From Actinomycetales bacterium (GTDB lineage: Bacteria; Actinomycetota; Actinomycetes; S36-B12), in contig JAFIHP010000198.1 in assembly GCA_017849335.1 (NCBI GenBank), positions 1 through 5,296 on the forward strand: a stretch of DNA of 5,296 bases, written 5' to 3'. The notes beneath the pieces were generated by a model. That model worked only from the letters and a program-made list of their open reading frames with translations, had not been told where the DNA came from and did no database searches. The first letter of the stretch is position 1. The number at the start of each line of letters is the position of its first letter. Shown one piece after another: positions 1 to 5,296 of the stretch. The position numbers and the translations under genes are program-made.

Positions 1-348
1 CGTCAAGATCAGCTCCGCGCCGTACCCCCGCAGCAACGCCCGACGCTCCAAGCTCATCGTCTCCGGCATCGTCAGCACGATCTTGATCCCCCGCGCCGCG
101 CACACCATCGCCAACGCGATCCCGGTGTTCCCGCTGGTCGGCTCGACCACCACCGTGTCCGGCCCGATCAGACCCGCCTCCTGCGCGGCGTCGATCATCG
201 CCACCCCGATCCGGTCCTTGACCGAATGCGCCGGGTTGAAGAACTCCAGCTTCGCGACCACCTGCGCCCCCGCACCATCGGTGATGTTCCGCACCCGAAC
301 CAACGGGGTATTCCCAACCAACTCTGTCACGTCGTTAGCAATACGCAT
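1..348 (-). CDS. cysK: Cysteine synthase (O-acetylserine sulfhydrylase), N-terminal part, cut by left window edge
   Basis: PLP enzyme that makes L-cysteine from O-acetylserine and sulfide in the cytoplasm. The minus strand reads an open frame of 116 codons from ATG at 348 down to base 1 with no stop, so only about the first third of a roughly 310-residue protein is present. Visible hallmarks are VGNTPLV at residues 11-17, the NPAHSVKDRIG segment (38-48) with the Schiff-base lysine K44, and the substrate/PLP loop TSGNTG at 71-76, followed by the usual MPETMSLERR segment (94-103). The start is supported by GGAAGG nine bases upstream of the ATG. It is divergent from the YbaK-like gene. The family also holds cystathionine beta-synthase and CysM-type enzymes; the N-terminal motifs fit CysK best, but the specificity-determining C-terminal half is not visible. 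Confidence 0.95.
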   Translation of the reverse strand, partial: MRIANDVTELVGNTPLVRVRNITDGAGAQVVAKLEFFNPAHSVKDRIGVAMIDAAQEAGLIGPDTVVVEPTSGNTGIALAMVCAARGIKIVLTMPETMSLERRALLRGYGAELILT

Positions 349-357
349 GTGGTTGAT

Positions 358-363
358 CCTTCC
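358..363 (-). promoter_or_regulatory. Ribosome binding site of cysK
   Basis: GGAAGG on the minus strand, nine bases before the ATG at 348. It fixes the cysK start at this ATG, which also gives the standard N-terminus of the family. Confidence 0.65.
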
Positions 364-411
364 ACTAGTGCCGGCCATCCGCCAGATCCGGGGTCGAGCA
401 GACTGTCCGTC

Positions 412-891
412 GTGAGCGAACAGGCAGCGGTTGCCGCGATGTCCCAGGCGGGCCTCGACGCGCGCATCGTGCGCCTCGGCCCCGTCCGAAGTCTGGCGGA
501 CGCCGCCGCCGCGCTCGACCTCGACGCCCGTGACGTGGTCAAGACACTGGTCGTCCGCCGCGGCGACGACGACTTCCTGTTCGTGCTCGTCCCGGGCGAT
601 CGGACGATCAGCTGGCCGAAGCTGCGGGCTCTTCTCGGCGTGAGCCGCCTGTCGATGCCCGACGCCTCCGGGGCCAAGGACGCGACCGGCTACGAGCGGG
701 GCACGATCACGCCGTTCGGGTCCAGCCGCGCGTGGCCGGTCGTGGCCGATGGCAGGCTCGTCGGACGGACCGTCTCCCTCGGGGCCGGCGAGCACGGATT
801 GGCCGCCGTCGTCGACGCCGACGCCGCCATCGCGGCGCTGCGGGCTCAGGTCGCCGACGTCACCGACCCGCAGGTCACCGTTCCGCAGTAG
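412..891 (+). CDS. YbaK/EbsC-family aminoacyl-tRNA deacylase (Cys-tRNA(Pro)/prolyl-tRNA editing type)
   Basis: Single-domain protein of 159 residues resembling the free-standing trans-editing factors (YbaK, ProXp) that hydrolyse mischarged tRNA, classically Cys-tRNA(Pro) or Ala-tRNA(Pro), in the cytoplasm. Seen in sequence: DVVKTLV at 41-47, with K44 matching the conserved lysine of YbaK (K46 in E. coli); LVPGDR at 59-64; and GYERGTITPFGS at 93-104, which lines up with the GYLVGGISPLG loop of YbaK. The central glycine of the GxxP motif is Thr98 here, so substrate choice may differ from YbaK. The frame is open upstream to 226, but that part lies over cysK and its leader on the other strand, so I chose GTG at 412. 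ATG at 439 is an alternative that loses nine residues. The ribosome binding site is weak. The gene is convergent with the CDF gene and overlaps its end by 17 nt. Confidence 0.88.
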   Translation: MSEQAAVAAMSQAGLDARIVRLGPVRSLADAAAALDLDARDVVKTLVVRRGDDDFLFVLVPGDRTISWPKLRALLGVSRLSMPDASGAKDATGYERGTITPFGSSRAWPVVADGRLVGRTVSLGAGEHGLAAVVDADAAIAALRAQVADVTDPQVTVPQ

Positions 892-1822
892 GCCCCGGCT
901 CGGCCCCGCCGACCTCCGGCTCGGTGCTCACCGTCTCGTAGGCGCGTGGGTCCTCCCGGGGCTCGACGTGCGTGTGCACGACGGTCCCGGGCAGGGCGCG
1001 ATGGATCGACTGCTCCACGTCCTCCGCCAGGTCGTGGGACCGCGCGACCGTCCAGGCCCCCGGGACCAGCACATGGACCGAGACGAACCGCTCCCGGCCG
1101 GCCTCGCGCGTGCGCAGCTCGTGGAAGGCGATGGCCGGGTCCTGACGACCGACAGCGGCGAGCACCTCGCGGACGGCTGCCTCGTCCGCCGGGGGCAGGG
1201 CATGGTCCATGAGCCCGCGGCCGGCCTCGCGCACCAGCCGCCAGCCGACCCAAACGATGTTCACCGCAACGGCCAGGGCGACCACGGAGTCCAGCGGGTC
1301 CCAGCCCGTCACCAGCACCAGGCCGACGCCGACGACGACACCGACCGACGTCCACACGTCGGTGAGCAGGTGCTTGCCGTCGGCCACCAGCGTCCACGAC
1401 CGATGGCGCCTCCCCGCGCGCACGATCATCAGCCCCACGACCAGGTTCACCCCGGCGGCCACCAGCGTGATCACCAGGCCGATGCCCAGGCTCTCCAGCG
1501 GCTCCGGATGGACCAGGCGATCGACCGCCGAGACGATGATCACCCCGGCCGCGACGACGATCATCACGCCCTCGGCACCGGCCGACAGGTACTCGACCTT
1601 GCCGTGCCCGAAGGGATGGTTGGCGTCGGCCGGCCTCGACGCGACACGCAGCGCGATGAGGGCCAGGACGGCGGCCACCAGGTTGACGCTGGACTCCAGC
1701 GCGTCCGAGAGCAACCCGACCGAGCCGGTGACGAGGTATGCCGCGCTCTTGAGGCCGATCGTGAGGAGTGCGGCCGCGATGGACAGCCACGCCCAGCGGC
1801 TCAGGTCGCGGGTGGTGGTCAC
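875..1822 (-). CDS. Cation diffusion facilitator (CDF/YiiP-like) divalent metal efflux transporter
   Basis: Membrane antiporter of 315 residues that exports a divalent metal (Zn, Fe, Mn, Co or Cd in the family) in exchange for protons. Six hydrophobic segments fit about 10-32, 42-62, 80-100, 112-134, 153-172 and 177-196, followed by a cytosolic domain. Against YiiP, the TM2 metal site is E43/N47 (YiiP D45/D49) with D40 just before it, and the TM5 site is H151/D155 (HLLTD). The HPFGHGKVEY motif is at 69-78. The C-terminal domain keeps HELRTRE (H234), H250, H263 and H285/E287, which match the residues of YiiP zinc site C. The start is GTG at 1822 (reading VTTTRDLSRW), nine bases after the stop of the NlpC/P60 gene and with no clear ribosome binding site, so translation is probably coupled. 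The metal cannot be read from sequence alone. Confidence 0.93.
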   Translation of the reverse strand: MTTTRDLSRWAWLSIAAALLTIGLKSAAYLVTGSVGLLSDALESSVNLVAAVLALIALRVASRPADANHPFGHGKVEYLSAGAEGVMIVVAAGVIIVSAVDRLVHPEPLESLGIGLVITLVAAGVNLVVGLMIVRAGRRHRSWTLVADGKHLLTDVWTSVGVVVGVGLVLVTGWDPLDSVVALAVAVNIVWVGWRLVREAGRGLMDHALPPADEAAVREVLAAVGRQDPAIAFHELRTREAGRERFVSVHVLVPGAWTVARSHDLAEDVEQSIHRALPGTVVHTHVEPREDPRAYETVSTEPEVGGAEPGPTAER

Positions 1823-1831
1823 GCGGGTGGG

Positions 1832-2944
1832 CTAGCCGACGACGCGACCGGCCGCGCTGTAGCGGGAGCCGTACCACGGACCCTTGTAGTCGATGATCTC
1901 GACGCCGTCGCTCGGGTTCGAGGCGCTGACCATCTTGCCGTTGCCGATGTACATGGCGACGTGGTGCGCGCCACTGCCGAAGTAGAACACCAGGTCGCCC
2001 GGCTGCAGCTCGGAGTCGGGGATGCGGCGGACCTGGGAGAACTGCGAGTACGAGTAGTGCGACAGCGACACGCCCGCCTGCCGCCACGCGGCCATCGTCA
2101 GGCCCGAGCAGTCGAAGGAGTTGGGGCCGGCTGCCGCCGCCACGTAGCTCTTGCCCACCTGGGAGAGCGCGTACTGCACGGCGATCGCGGCGCGGCTGCC
2201 GCCGGTGTACCCCCCGCCGCCGGCCGTGCTGGAGTCCCCGCCCCCGCCACCGCTGCTCGACGACCCGCTGGAGCTGTTGGCGATCGCCTGGGACGCCGCC
2301 TGGGCCGCCGCGGCCGACTGCGCGCGCTGCTCGGCCTGCAGCTGGGCGAGGCGCTGGCGCTCGGCCTCCTGCAGGCTCGCGAGGACGGCCTGCGCGTCGG
2401 CCAGGTGCTTGTCGGCCTCCGCCTTCGCCGAGGCCATCTCGTCGCGGGCCTGCTGGGCGATCGCCTCCTGGTCGGACAGCTGCGCCTCGCTCTGGGCCAG
2501 CCGCAGCTGCGCGGTCTGCGTCCGGCGCATGTCGGCCGCCTGGCTCGCCGCGACCTGGTTCAGCGCCGCGGACTGGGCCAGGAAGTCGGCCGGGTCGTCC
2601 GCCATCAGCACCTGGATGGTCGTGTCGACTCCACCGGACATGTAGACGCCGCGTGCGAGGTCGTTGACCGAGGCCATCGCCTCGCTGAGGGCGTCCTTCT
2701 CCCGGTCGACCTTGTCCTGGATCGTGGACAGCTTGCCCCGGGTCGCCGCGAGCCGGTCCTGGGCGTTGTTGTACTTCTCGTTCGCCGAGGCAGCCTGCAT
2801 CTGCAGGTCCTCGACCTGCGCCTGGACCTGCTTGATGTCGCGCGTGGGCATGGGGGCGGCGGAGCTGGAGGTCGTTCCGAGGCCGATGACGAAGAGCGTC
2901 ACCACGGGGAGCACGATCAGGCTCCGACGTGTCGTGAACCGCAC
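1832..2944 (-). CDS. Secreted NlpC/P60 peptidoglycan endopeptidase with N-terminal coiled coil (RipA/RipC-like)
   Basis: Exported cell-wall hydrolase of 370 residues; family members cut the D-Glu/meso-DAP bond of peptidoglycan stem peptides and act in septum splitting and growth. Residues 1-30 form a signal peptide: RFTTRR, a hydrophobic core at about 8-22, then SSSAA and probable cleavage near 30/31. Residues 35-105 and 135-220 are heptad-like, rich in Ala, Gln and Glu, and read as two coiled coils. A Ser/Gly linker spans 223-250. The NlpC/P60 domain is 251-370 with nucleophile C279 (DCSGL) and H328 (HHVAMYIG). The Cys-His spacing of 49 equals RipA C383-H432. The position 12 residues further, E444 in RipA, is S340 here. 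The start is GTG at 2944, supported by AAGGAG seven bases upstream. The next gene, the CDF transporter, begins nine bases after its stop, so the two are probably one operon. Confidence 0.93.
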   Translation of the reverse strand: MRFTTRRSLIVLPVVTLFVIGLGTTSSSAAPMPTRDIKQVQAQVEDLQMQAASANEKYNNAQDRLAATRGKLSTIQDKVDREKDALSEAMASVNDLARGVYMSGGVDTTIQVLMADDPADFLAQSAALNQVAASQAADMRRTQTAQLRLAQSEAQLSDQEAIAQQARDEMASAKAEADKHLADAQAVLASLQEAERQRLAQLQAEQRAQSAAAAQAASQAIANSSSGSSSSGGGGGDSSTAGGGGYTGGSRAAIAVQYALSQVGKSYVAAAAGPNSFDCSGLTMAAWRQAGVSLSHYSYSQFSQVRRIPDSELQPGDLVFYFGSGAHHVAMYIGNGKMVSASNPSDGVEIIDYKGPWYGSRYSAAGRVVG

Positions 2945-2951
2945 TCGTTCG

Positions 2952-2957
2952 CTCCTT
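2952..2957 (-). promoter_or_regulatory. Strong ribosome binding site of the NlpC/P60 gene
   Basis: AAGGAG on the minus strand, seven bases before GTG at 2944. It decides the start in favour of GTG and gives a complete signal peptide. Confidence 0.8.
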
Positions 2958-2967
2958 GTCGTCGGGT

Positions 2968-2982
2968 GGCCCTCACGGGGCC
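2968..2982 (-). other. Small GC hairpin in the 5' leader of the NlpC/P60 gene
   Basis: GGCCC (2982-2978 on the minus strand), loop CGTGA, then GGGCC (2972-2968): a perfect 5-bp stem with a 5-nt loop, ending ten bases before the AAGGAG site. It could modestly affect ribosome access, but such short GC hairpins occur by chance in DNA of this composition. Confidence 0.3.
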
Positions 2983-3018
2983 GGCGGCAGGTCTCGATCC
3001 GCGCAATACGTTCCTGGC

Positions 3019-3048
3019 AGGGTACGTGACCGTTTCGTTATGAGGCAA
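3019..3048 (-). promoter_or_regulatory. Possible promoter of the NlpC/P60-CDF operon
   Basis: On the minus strand TTGCCT (3048-3043; four of six to TTGACA) and TACCCT (3024-3019; three of six to TATAAT) are separated by 18 nt. They lie in the only locally AT-richer stretch of the window and would give a leader of about 70 nt. The match is weak and other placements in this gap are possible. Confidence 0.3.
3025..3041 (-). repeat. Direct repeat ATAACG-N5-GTCACG, possible response-regulator operator
   Basis: The minus strand reads ATAACG, AAACG, GTCACG: two half-sites agreeing at four of six positions, repeated with an 11-nt period, which places both on one face of the helix. It lies within the putative promoter spacer about 80 nt before the hydrolase start. 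Actinobacterial MtrA is known to control ripA/rpf-type wall hydrolase genes and binds direct repeats of this general kind. The assignment to MtrA is inference. Confidence 0.35.
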
Positions 3049-3052
3049 ATCA

Positions 3053-3088
3053 GTTCGCACATCGGCGTGGCTCGCCGATCAGGCGAAC
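3053..3088 (-). terminator. Two-part hairpin at the end of efeB, candidate terminator
   Basis: An inner perfect 7-bp stem, ATCGGCG (3061-3067) with CGCCGAT (3073-3079), encloses a 5-nt loop. An outer 6-bp stem, GTTCGC (3053-3058) with GCGAAC (3083-3088), is joined through a 2/3-nt internal loop. The structure covers the last efeB codons and the stop at 3081-3079. No clear run of U follows on the minus strand, so an intrinsic terminator of the E. coli type is not evident; U-poor hairpins are often proposed as terminators or mRNA 3' ends in actinomycetes. Confidence 0.5.
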
Positions 3089-4341
3089 AGCCGCTCCCCC
3101 ACGAAGCCGCCGGGACCGGCGGCCCCGGGCGGGATCGCGAACGCCGCGCTCGACAGGTACCGGACGTACTCGTTCATCCGGTCCGACCGCGACAGGCGCA
3201 GCTGCATCGGGACGAACTGCCGGGAGAGGTCACGCGCGTACCCGAGGAAGAACAGGCCCGCCTCCAGGCGGCCGAGGCCGTCGCTGCCGTCGGTGTAGTT
3301 GTACGCGCGGCGCAGGATGCGGTGCCCGTCGTTGGCCGAAGGGTGGGCCAGCGCCATGTGCGAGTCGGTCGGGATGAGGGGGGCGCCGTCGCGCCCGGTC
3401 GCGGCGAAGTCCGGGACCGTGTGCTCCGTGCCTCCCGAGAGCGGTGACCCTTCTCGCTTAGTCCGGCCGAACACGGCCTCCTGCTCGCGCAGCGAGGTGC
3501 GGTCCCAGGTCTCGATCGTCATGCGGATCTTCCGCACGGCGAGGTAGGACCCGCCGGTCATCCAGTCGGTTCCGTCCTCCGGCTGCACCCAGACGAAGTC
3601 GTCGAGTCCGGCCGCGTCGTCGCTGGTGATGTTGTTCGTGCCGTCCTTGAAGCCGAACAGGTTGCGGGGCGTGGAGTCCGCGCTGCTGGTGACCGAGCTG
3701 CGGCCGAAGCCCAGCTGCGACCAGCGCACCGCTGCGGTCCCGAACGCCTCCCGGGCGAAGGTCCGGACCGCGTGCACCGCCACCTGCGCCTCGTCCGCGC
3801 ACGCCTGGACGAAGAGGTCCCCGCCGCAGATCGCCTCGTCGAGCGTGTCCCGCGGGAACGCCGGCAGCGGGCCGAATCCCGCCGGGAGGCGGTCGGCGAG
3901 ACCGAACCGGTCGACGCCGTCGGACGTCCGGAACAGCGACGGACCCAGGCCGATCGTGATGGTCAGGCCGCTCGCCGGCAGGTCGAGCGCCTCACCGGTG
4001 TCGTCCGGCGGCGCGTCGTACGGACCGTTGACGGCGCCGTACAGGCCCACCGGGCTGCCGGCGGTCATCGCCGCGGCAGCCGCACTCCACGCCTGCAGCA
4101 GCCGGACGAGGTCGTCGCGGCTCGTCGTGGTCAGGTCGAAGGCGGCCGCGTGCAGGTGGTCCTGCATCGGCGTGACGATGCCCGCCTGGTGGGCGCCGTA
4201 GAAGTCGTACGTCCGCCCGGTCGCGACCGGCTCGTCCTCCGACTGCCGGGCGATCGCCGCGGCACCGACACCGACGGCCGCGACCGAGGCGGCGCCGACG
4301 CCGATGCCGGTCAGCAGGGCGCGGCGGGAGACCGCTGTCAC
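3079..4341 (-). CDS. efeB: EfeB, Tat-exported DyP-type heme peroxidase of the EfeUOB iron uptake system
   Basis: Protein of 420 residues, near the length of E. coli EfeB (423). DyP-type peroxidase thought to oxidise ferrous iron (or, in some reports, act on heme) outside the membrane, together with EfeO and the permease EfeU. The N-terminus has a twin-arginine signal, SRRALL at 5-10, followed by an Ala/Gly/Val-rich core to about 32. The DyP hallmark GFKDG is at 230-234 with catalytic Asp D233. The proximal heme ligand is most likely H328 in DSHMALAHP (326-334), with H333 close by. The distal Arg is R344 or R345 in RILRRAYNY (341-349). The start is GTG at 4341, overlapping the efeO stop by four bases (GTGA), so translation is probably coupled; no strong ribosome binding site is seen. 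Folding into a complete enzyme is expected, as no frameshift or gap is visible. Confidence 0.95.
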   Translation of the reverse strand: MTAVSRRALLTGIGVGAASVAAVGVGAAAIARQSEDEPVATGRTYDFYGAHQAGIVTPMQDHLHAAAFDLTTTSRDDLVRLLQAWSAAAAAMTAGSPVGLYGAVNGPYDAPPDDTGEALDLPASGLTITIGLGPSLFRTSDGVDRFGLADRLPAGFGPLPAFPRDTLDEAICGGDLFVQACADEAQVAVHAVRTFAREAFGTAAVRWSQLGFGRSSVTSSADSTPRNLFGFKDGTNNITSDDAAGLDDFVWVQPEDGTDWMTGGSYLAVRKIRMTIETWDRTSLREQEAVFGRTKREGSPLSGGTEHTVPDFAATGRDGAPLIPTDSHMALAHPSANDGHRILRRAYNYTDGSDGLGRLEAGLFFLGYARDLSRQFVPMQLRLSRSDRMNEYVRYLSSAAFAIPPGAAGPGGFVGERLFA

Positions 4342-5296
4342 GACGACGCGGGCGACGCGACCGCCGAACCCCCGCCCGCGGCCTGGAGGGCCGTCGCGGT
4401 CAGCGTCGACAGCGGCTCGCTGAGCGCGTCGACCGCCGCCGCCAGCTCCTTGATCTGGTCCGCGCTCAACGCGTCGAAGTACACGAACCCGTCACCGTCG
4501 CGGAGCTTGTCGAGCAGCGACTGGACCGCGGCGAAGCGCGTGTCCAGCGTGGTCGCGAGCTCCGGATCGACCCGCTGGACGACCGGCGCCAGGCCGGCGT
4601 ACATGACCTTGGCGCCCTCGAGGTTGGCCTGGAAGTCCCACAGGTCGGTGTGGGACCACGTCTCCTCCTCGCCCGTGATCTTGCCGGTGGCGACCTCGTC
4701 GAGCAGCTCCTTGGCGCCGTTGCCGAGCTGGTCGACGCGGAAGGTGAGGTCGGCCGTGCGATCAGCGAGGGTCTGCGTGTCGGCCACGAGCTTGTCGGCG
4801 ACCGTCGTGCGCTCCGCGGGCGTCAGCGCCGTGTAGCCGCTCGCCGGTGGCCACAGGTCCTTCTCGATCCGGTGCCAGCCCGTCCAGTCCTGGCCCTCCT
4901 CGAGGTCGGCCTCCCGGGCGTCCAGGATCGGGTCGAGGTCGCCGAACGACTCCGCGACGGGTTCGATGCGCTCCCAGTGCATGCGCACCGGGGCGTACAG
5001 CGCCTTCGCCTTCGCGTCGTCCCCGGCGATGTAGGCCGCGGCGAACTCCTTGGTGCCTGCCAGCAGCTGCCCGACCTGGTCGTCCACGTAGGCCTTGTAG
5101 TTCGCGACGGCGGTCGCGATCAGCTCGCCGGTCGGACCCGTCGGCGTCAGGTCCGCTCCGGAGTCGTTCACCGTGAACGTGGACCGGATGCCGTCGCCGG
5201 TCATGCCCGGCTTGCAGGCCAGCGTGTAGGTGCCGGGAGCGGCCTGGACCACCAGGTCGCGCGAGATGCCCGGCCCGATGTTCTCCACCTCGCCGA
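4338..5296 (-). CDS. efeO: EfeO, cupredoxin plus M75 imelysin-like iron-binding lipoprotein/periplasmic-type component, 5' end cut by right window edge
   Basis: Extracytoplasmic iron-binding component of EfeUOB. The frame is open through the right edge; the in-frame GTG at 5288 is internal, since the preceding codons still read as protein (G-E before V-E-N-I) and match the E. coli EfeO region around ENIAPGFS. Counting from 5288, residues 1-40 are the end of the cupredoxin domain with Cys25 (TLAC). The M75 domain follows, with HWERIEP (104-110), GWHRIEK (137-143, the HxxE metal motif H139/E142), and the signature SHTDLWDFQANLEG (212-225). An Ala/Ser-rich tail ends the protein. The signal peptide and the first half of the cupredoxin domain are outside the window, as is any efeU gene. 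The stop overlaps the efeB start by four bases. Confidence 0.95.
   Translation of the reverse strand, partial: GEVENIGPGISRDLVVQAAPGTYTLACKPGMTGDGIRSTFTVNDSGADLTPTGPTGELIATAVANYKAYVDDQVGQLLAGTKEFAAAYIAGDDAKAKALYAPVRMHWERIEPVAESFGDLDPILDAREADLEEGQDWTGWHRIEKDLWPPASGYTALTPAERTTVADKLVADTQTLADRTADLTFRVDQLGNGAKELLDEVATGKITGEEETWSHTDLWDFQANLEGAKVMYAGLAPVVQRVDPELATTLDTRFAAVQSLLDKLRDGDGFVYFDALSADQIKELAAAVDALSEPLSTLTATALQAAGGGSAVASPASS

Noticed and set aside
226..411. N-terminal extension of the YbaK-like frame
   Set aside because: It overlaps the cysK start region on the other strand and has no match to the family, whose N-terminus fits the GTG at 412.
895..924. Direct repeat CCGGCTCGG at 895-903 and 916-924
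   Set aside because: It lies in the low-complexity 3' end of the CDF gene, encoding repeated Glu-Pro residues; chance in GC-rich coding DNA explains it.
846..2087. 413-codon open frame on the minus strand
   Set aside because: Same strand but another frame from the CDF and hydrolase genes; low-complexity Arg/Gly/Pro translation with no motif.
749..3043. 764-codon open frame on the plus strand
   Set aside because: It is antisense to the CDF and NlpC/P60 genes, both with clear family motifs. The translation is rich in Arg, Gly, His and Asp with no recognisable domain, as expected for a shadow frame in GC-rich DNA.
2945..3078. c-di-AMP (ydaO-type) riboswitch before the NlpC/P60 gene
   Set aside because: Such riboswitches often precede actinobacterial wall hydrolase genes, but the gap after the efeB hairpin is short and I do not see the conserved riboswitch segments.
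3772..4836. 354-codon open frame on the plus strand
   Set aside because: Antisense to efeB and efeO, whose motifs and lengths match known families; the translation shows no domain.

Overview
The window is GC-rich throughout, about 70 % by eye, with G/C-ending codons, several GTG starts and tightly packed genes. Together with RipA-like and actinobacterial-type protein sequences, this points to a chromosomal segment of a high-GC Gram-positive actinomycete. The genus cannot be set from this window. I saw no mobile elements, tRNA or rRNA genes, CRISPR repeats or phage genes, and every base outside short gaps of 9, 63 and 134 nt is coding.

Layout, left to right: (1) 1-348, minus strand, the N-terminal 116 codons of a cysteine synthase (cysK), whose 3' part lies outside the left edge. 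(2) 412-891, plus strand, a YbaK/EbsC-family aminoacyl-tRNA deacylase, divergent from cysK across a 63-nt gap. (3) 875-1822, minus strand, a cation diffusion facilitator (CDF) metal exporter, whose 3' end overlaps the deacylase gene tail to tail by 17 nt. (4) 1832-2944, minus strand, a secreted coiled-coil plus NlpC/P60 peptidoglycan endopeptidase of the RipA/RipC type, with a strong ribosome binding site; its stop is 9 nt from the CDF start. (5) 2945-3078, a 134-nt intergenic region that is less GC-rich than its surroundings, with an 11-nt-periodic direct repeat, a possible promoter and a two-part hairpin at the efeB end. (6) 3079-4341, minus strand, a Tat-exported DyP-type heme peroxidase (EfeB). 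(7) 4338-5296, minus strand, EfeO, cut by the right edge; it overlaps efeB by 4 nt (GTGA).

Functionally there are three units. efeO-efeB are two parts of the EfeUOB elemental-iron uptake system; the permease EfeU is expected beyond the right edge. The NlpC/P60 hydrolase and the CDF exporter probably share one transcript and would act in wall remodelling and divalent-metal efflux. The divergent cysK/ybaK-like pair may link cysteine synthesis with clearance of mischarged tRNA.

This is mainly an ordinary housekeeping/accessory region; I do not see a new defence or mobile system. The points most worth a second look are a Ser at the usual third catalytic position of the NlpC/P60 domain, a changed GxxP motif in the deacylase, the two-part hairpin after efeB, and the direct repeat upstream of the hydrolase gene.
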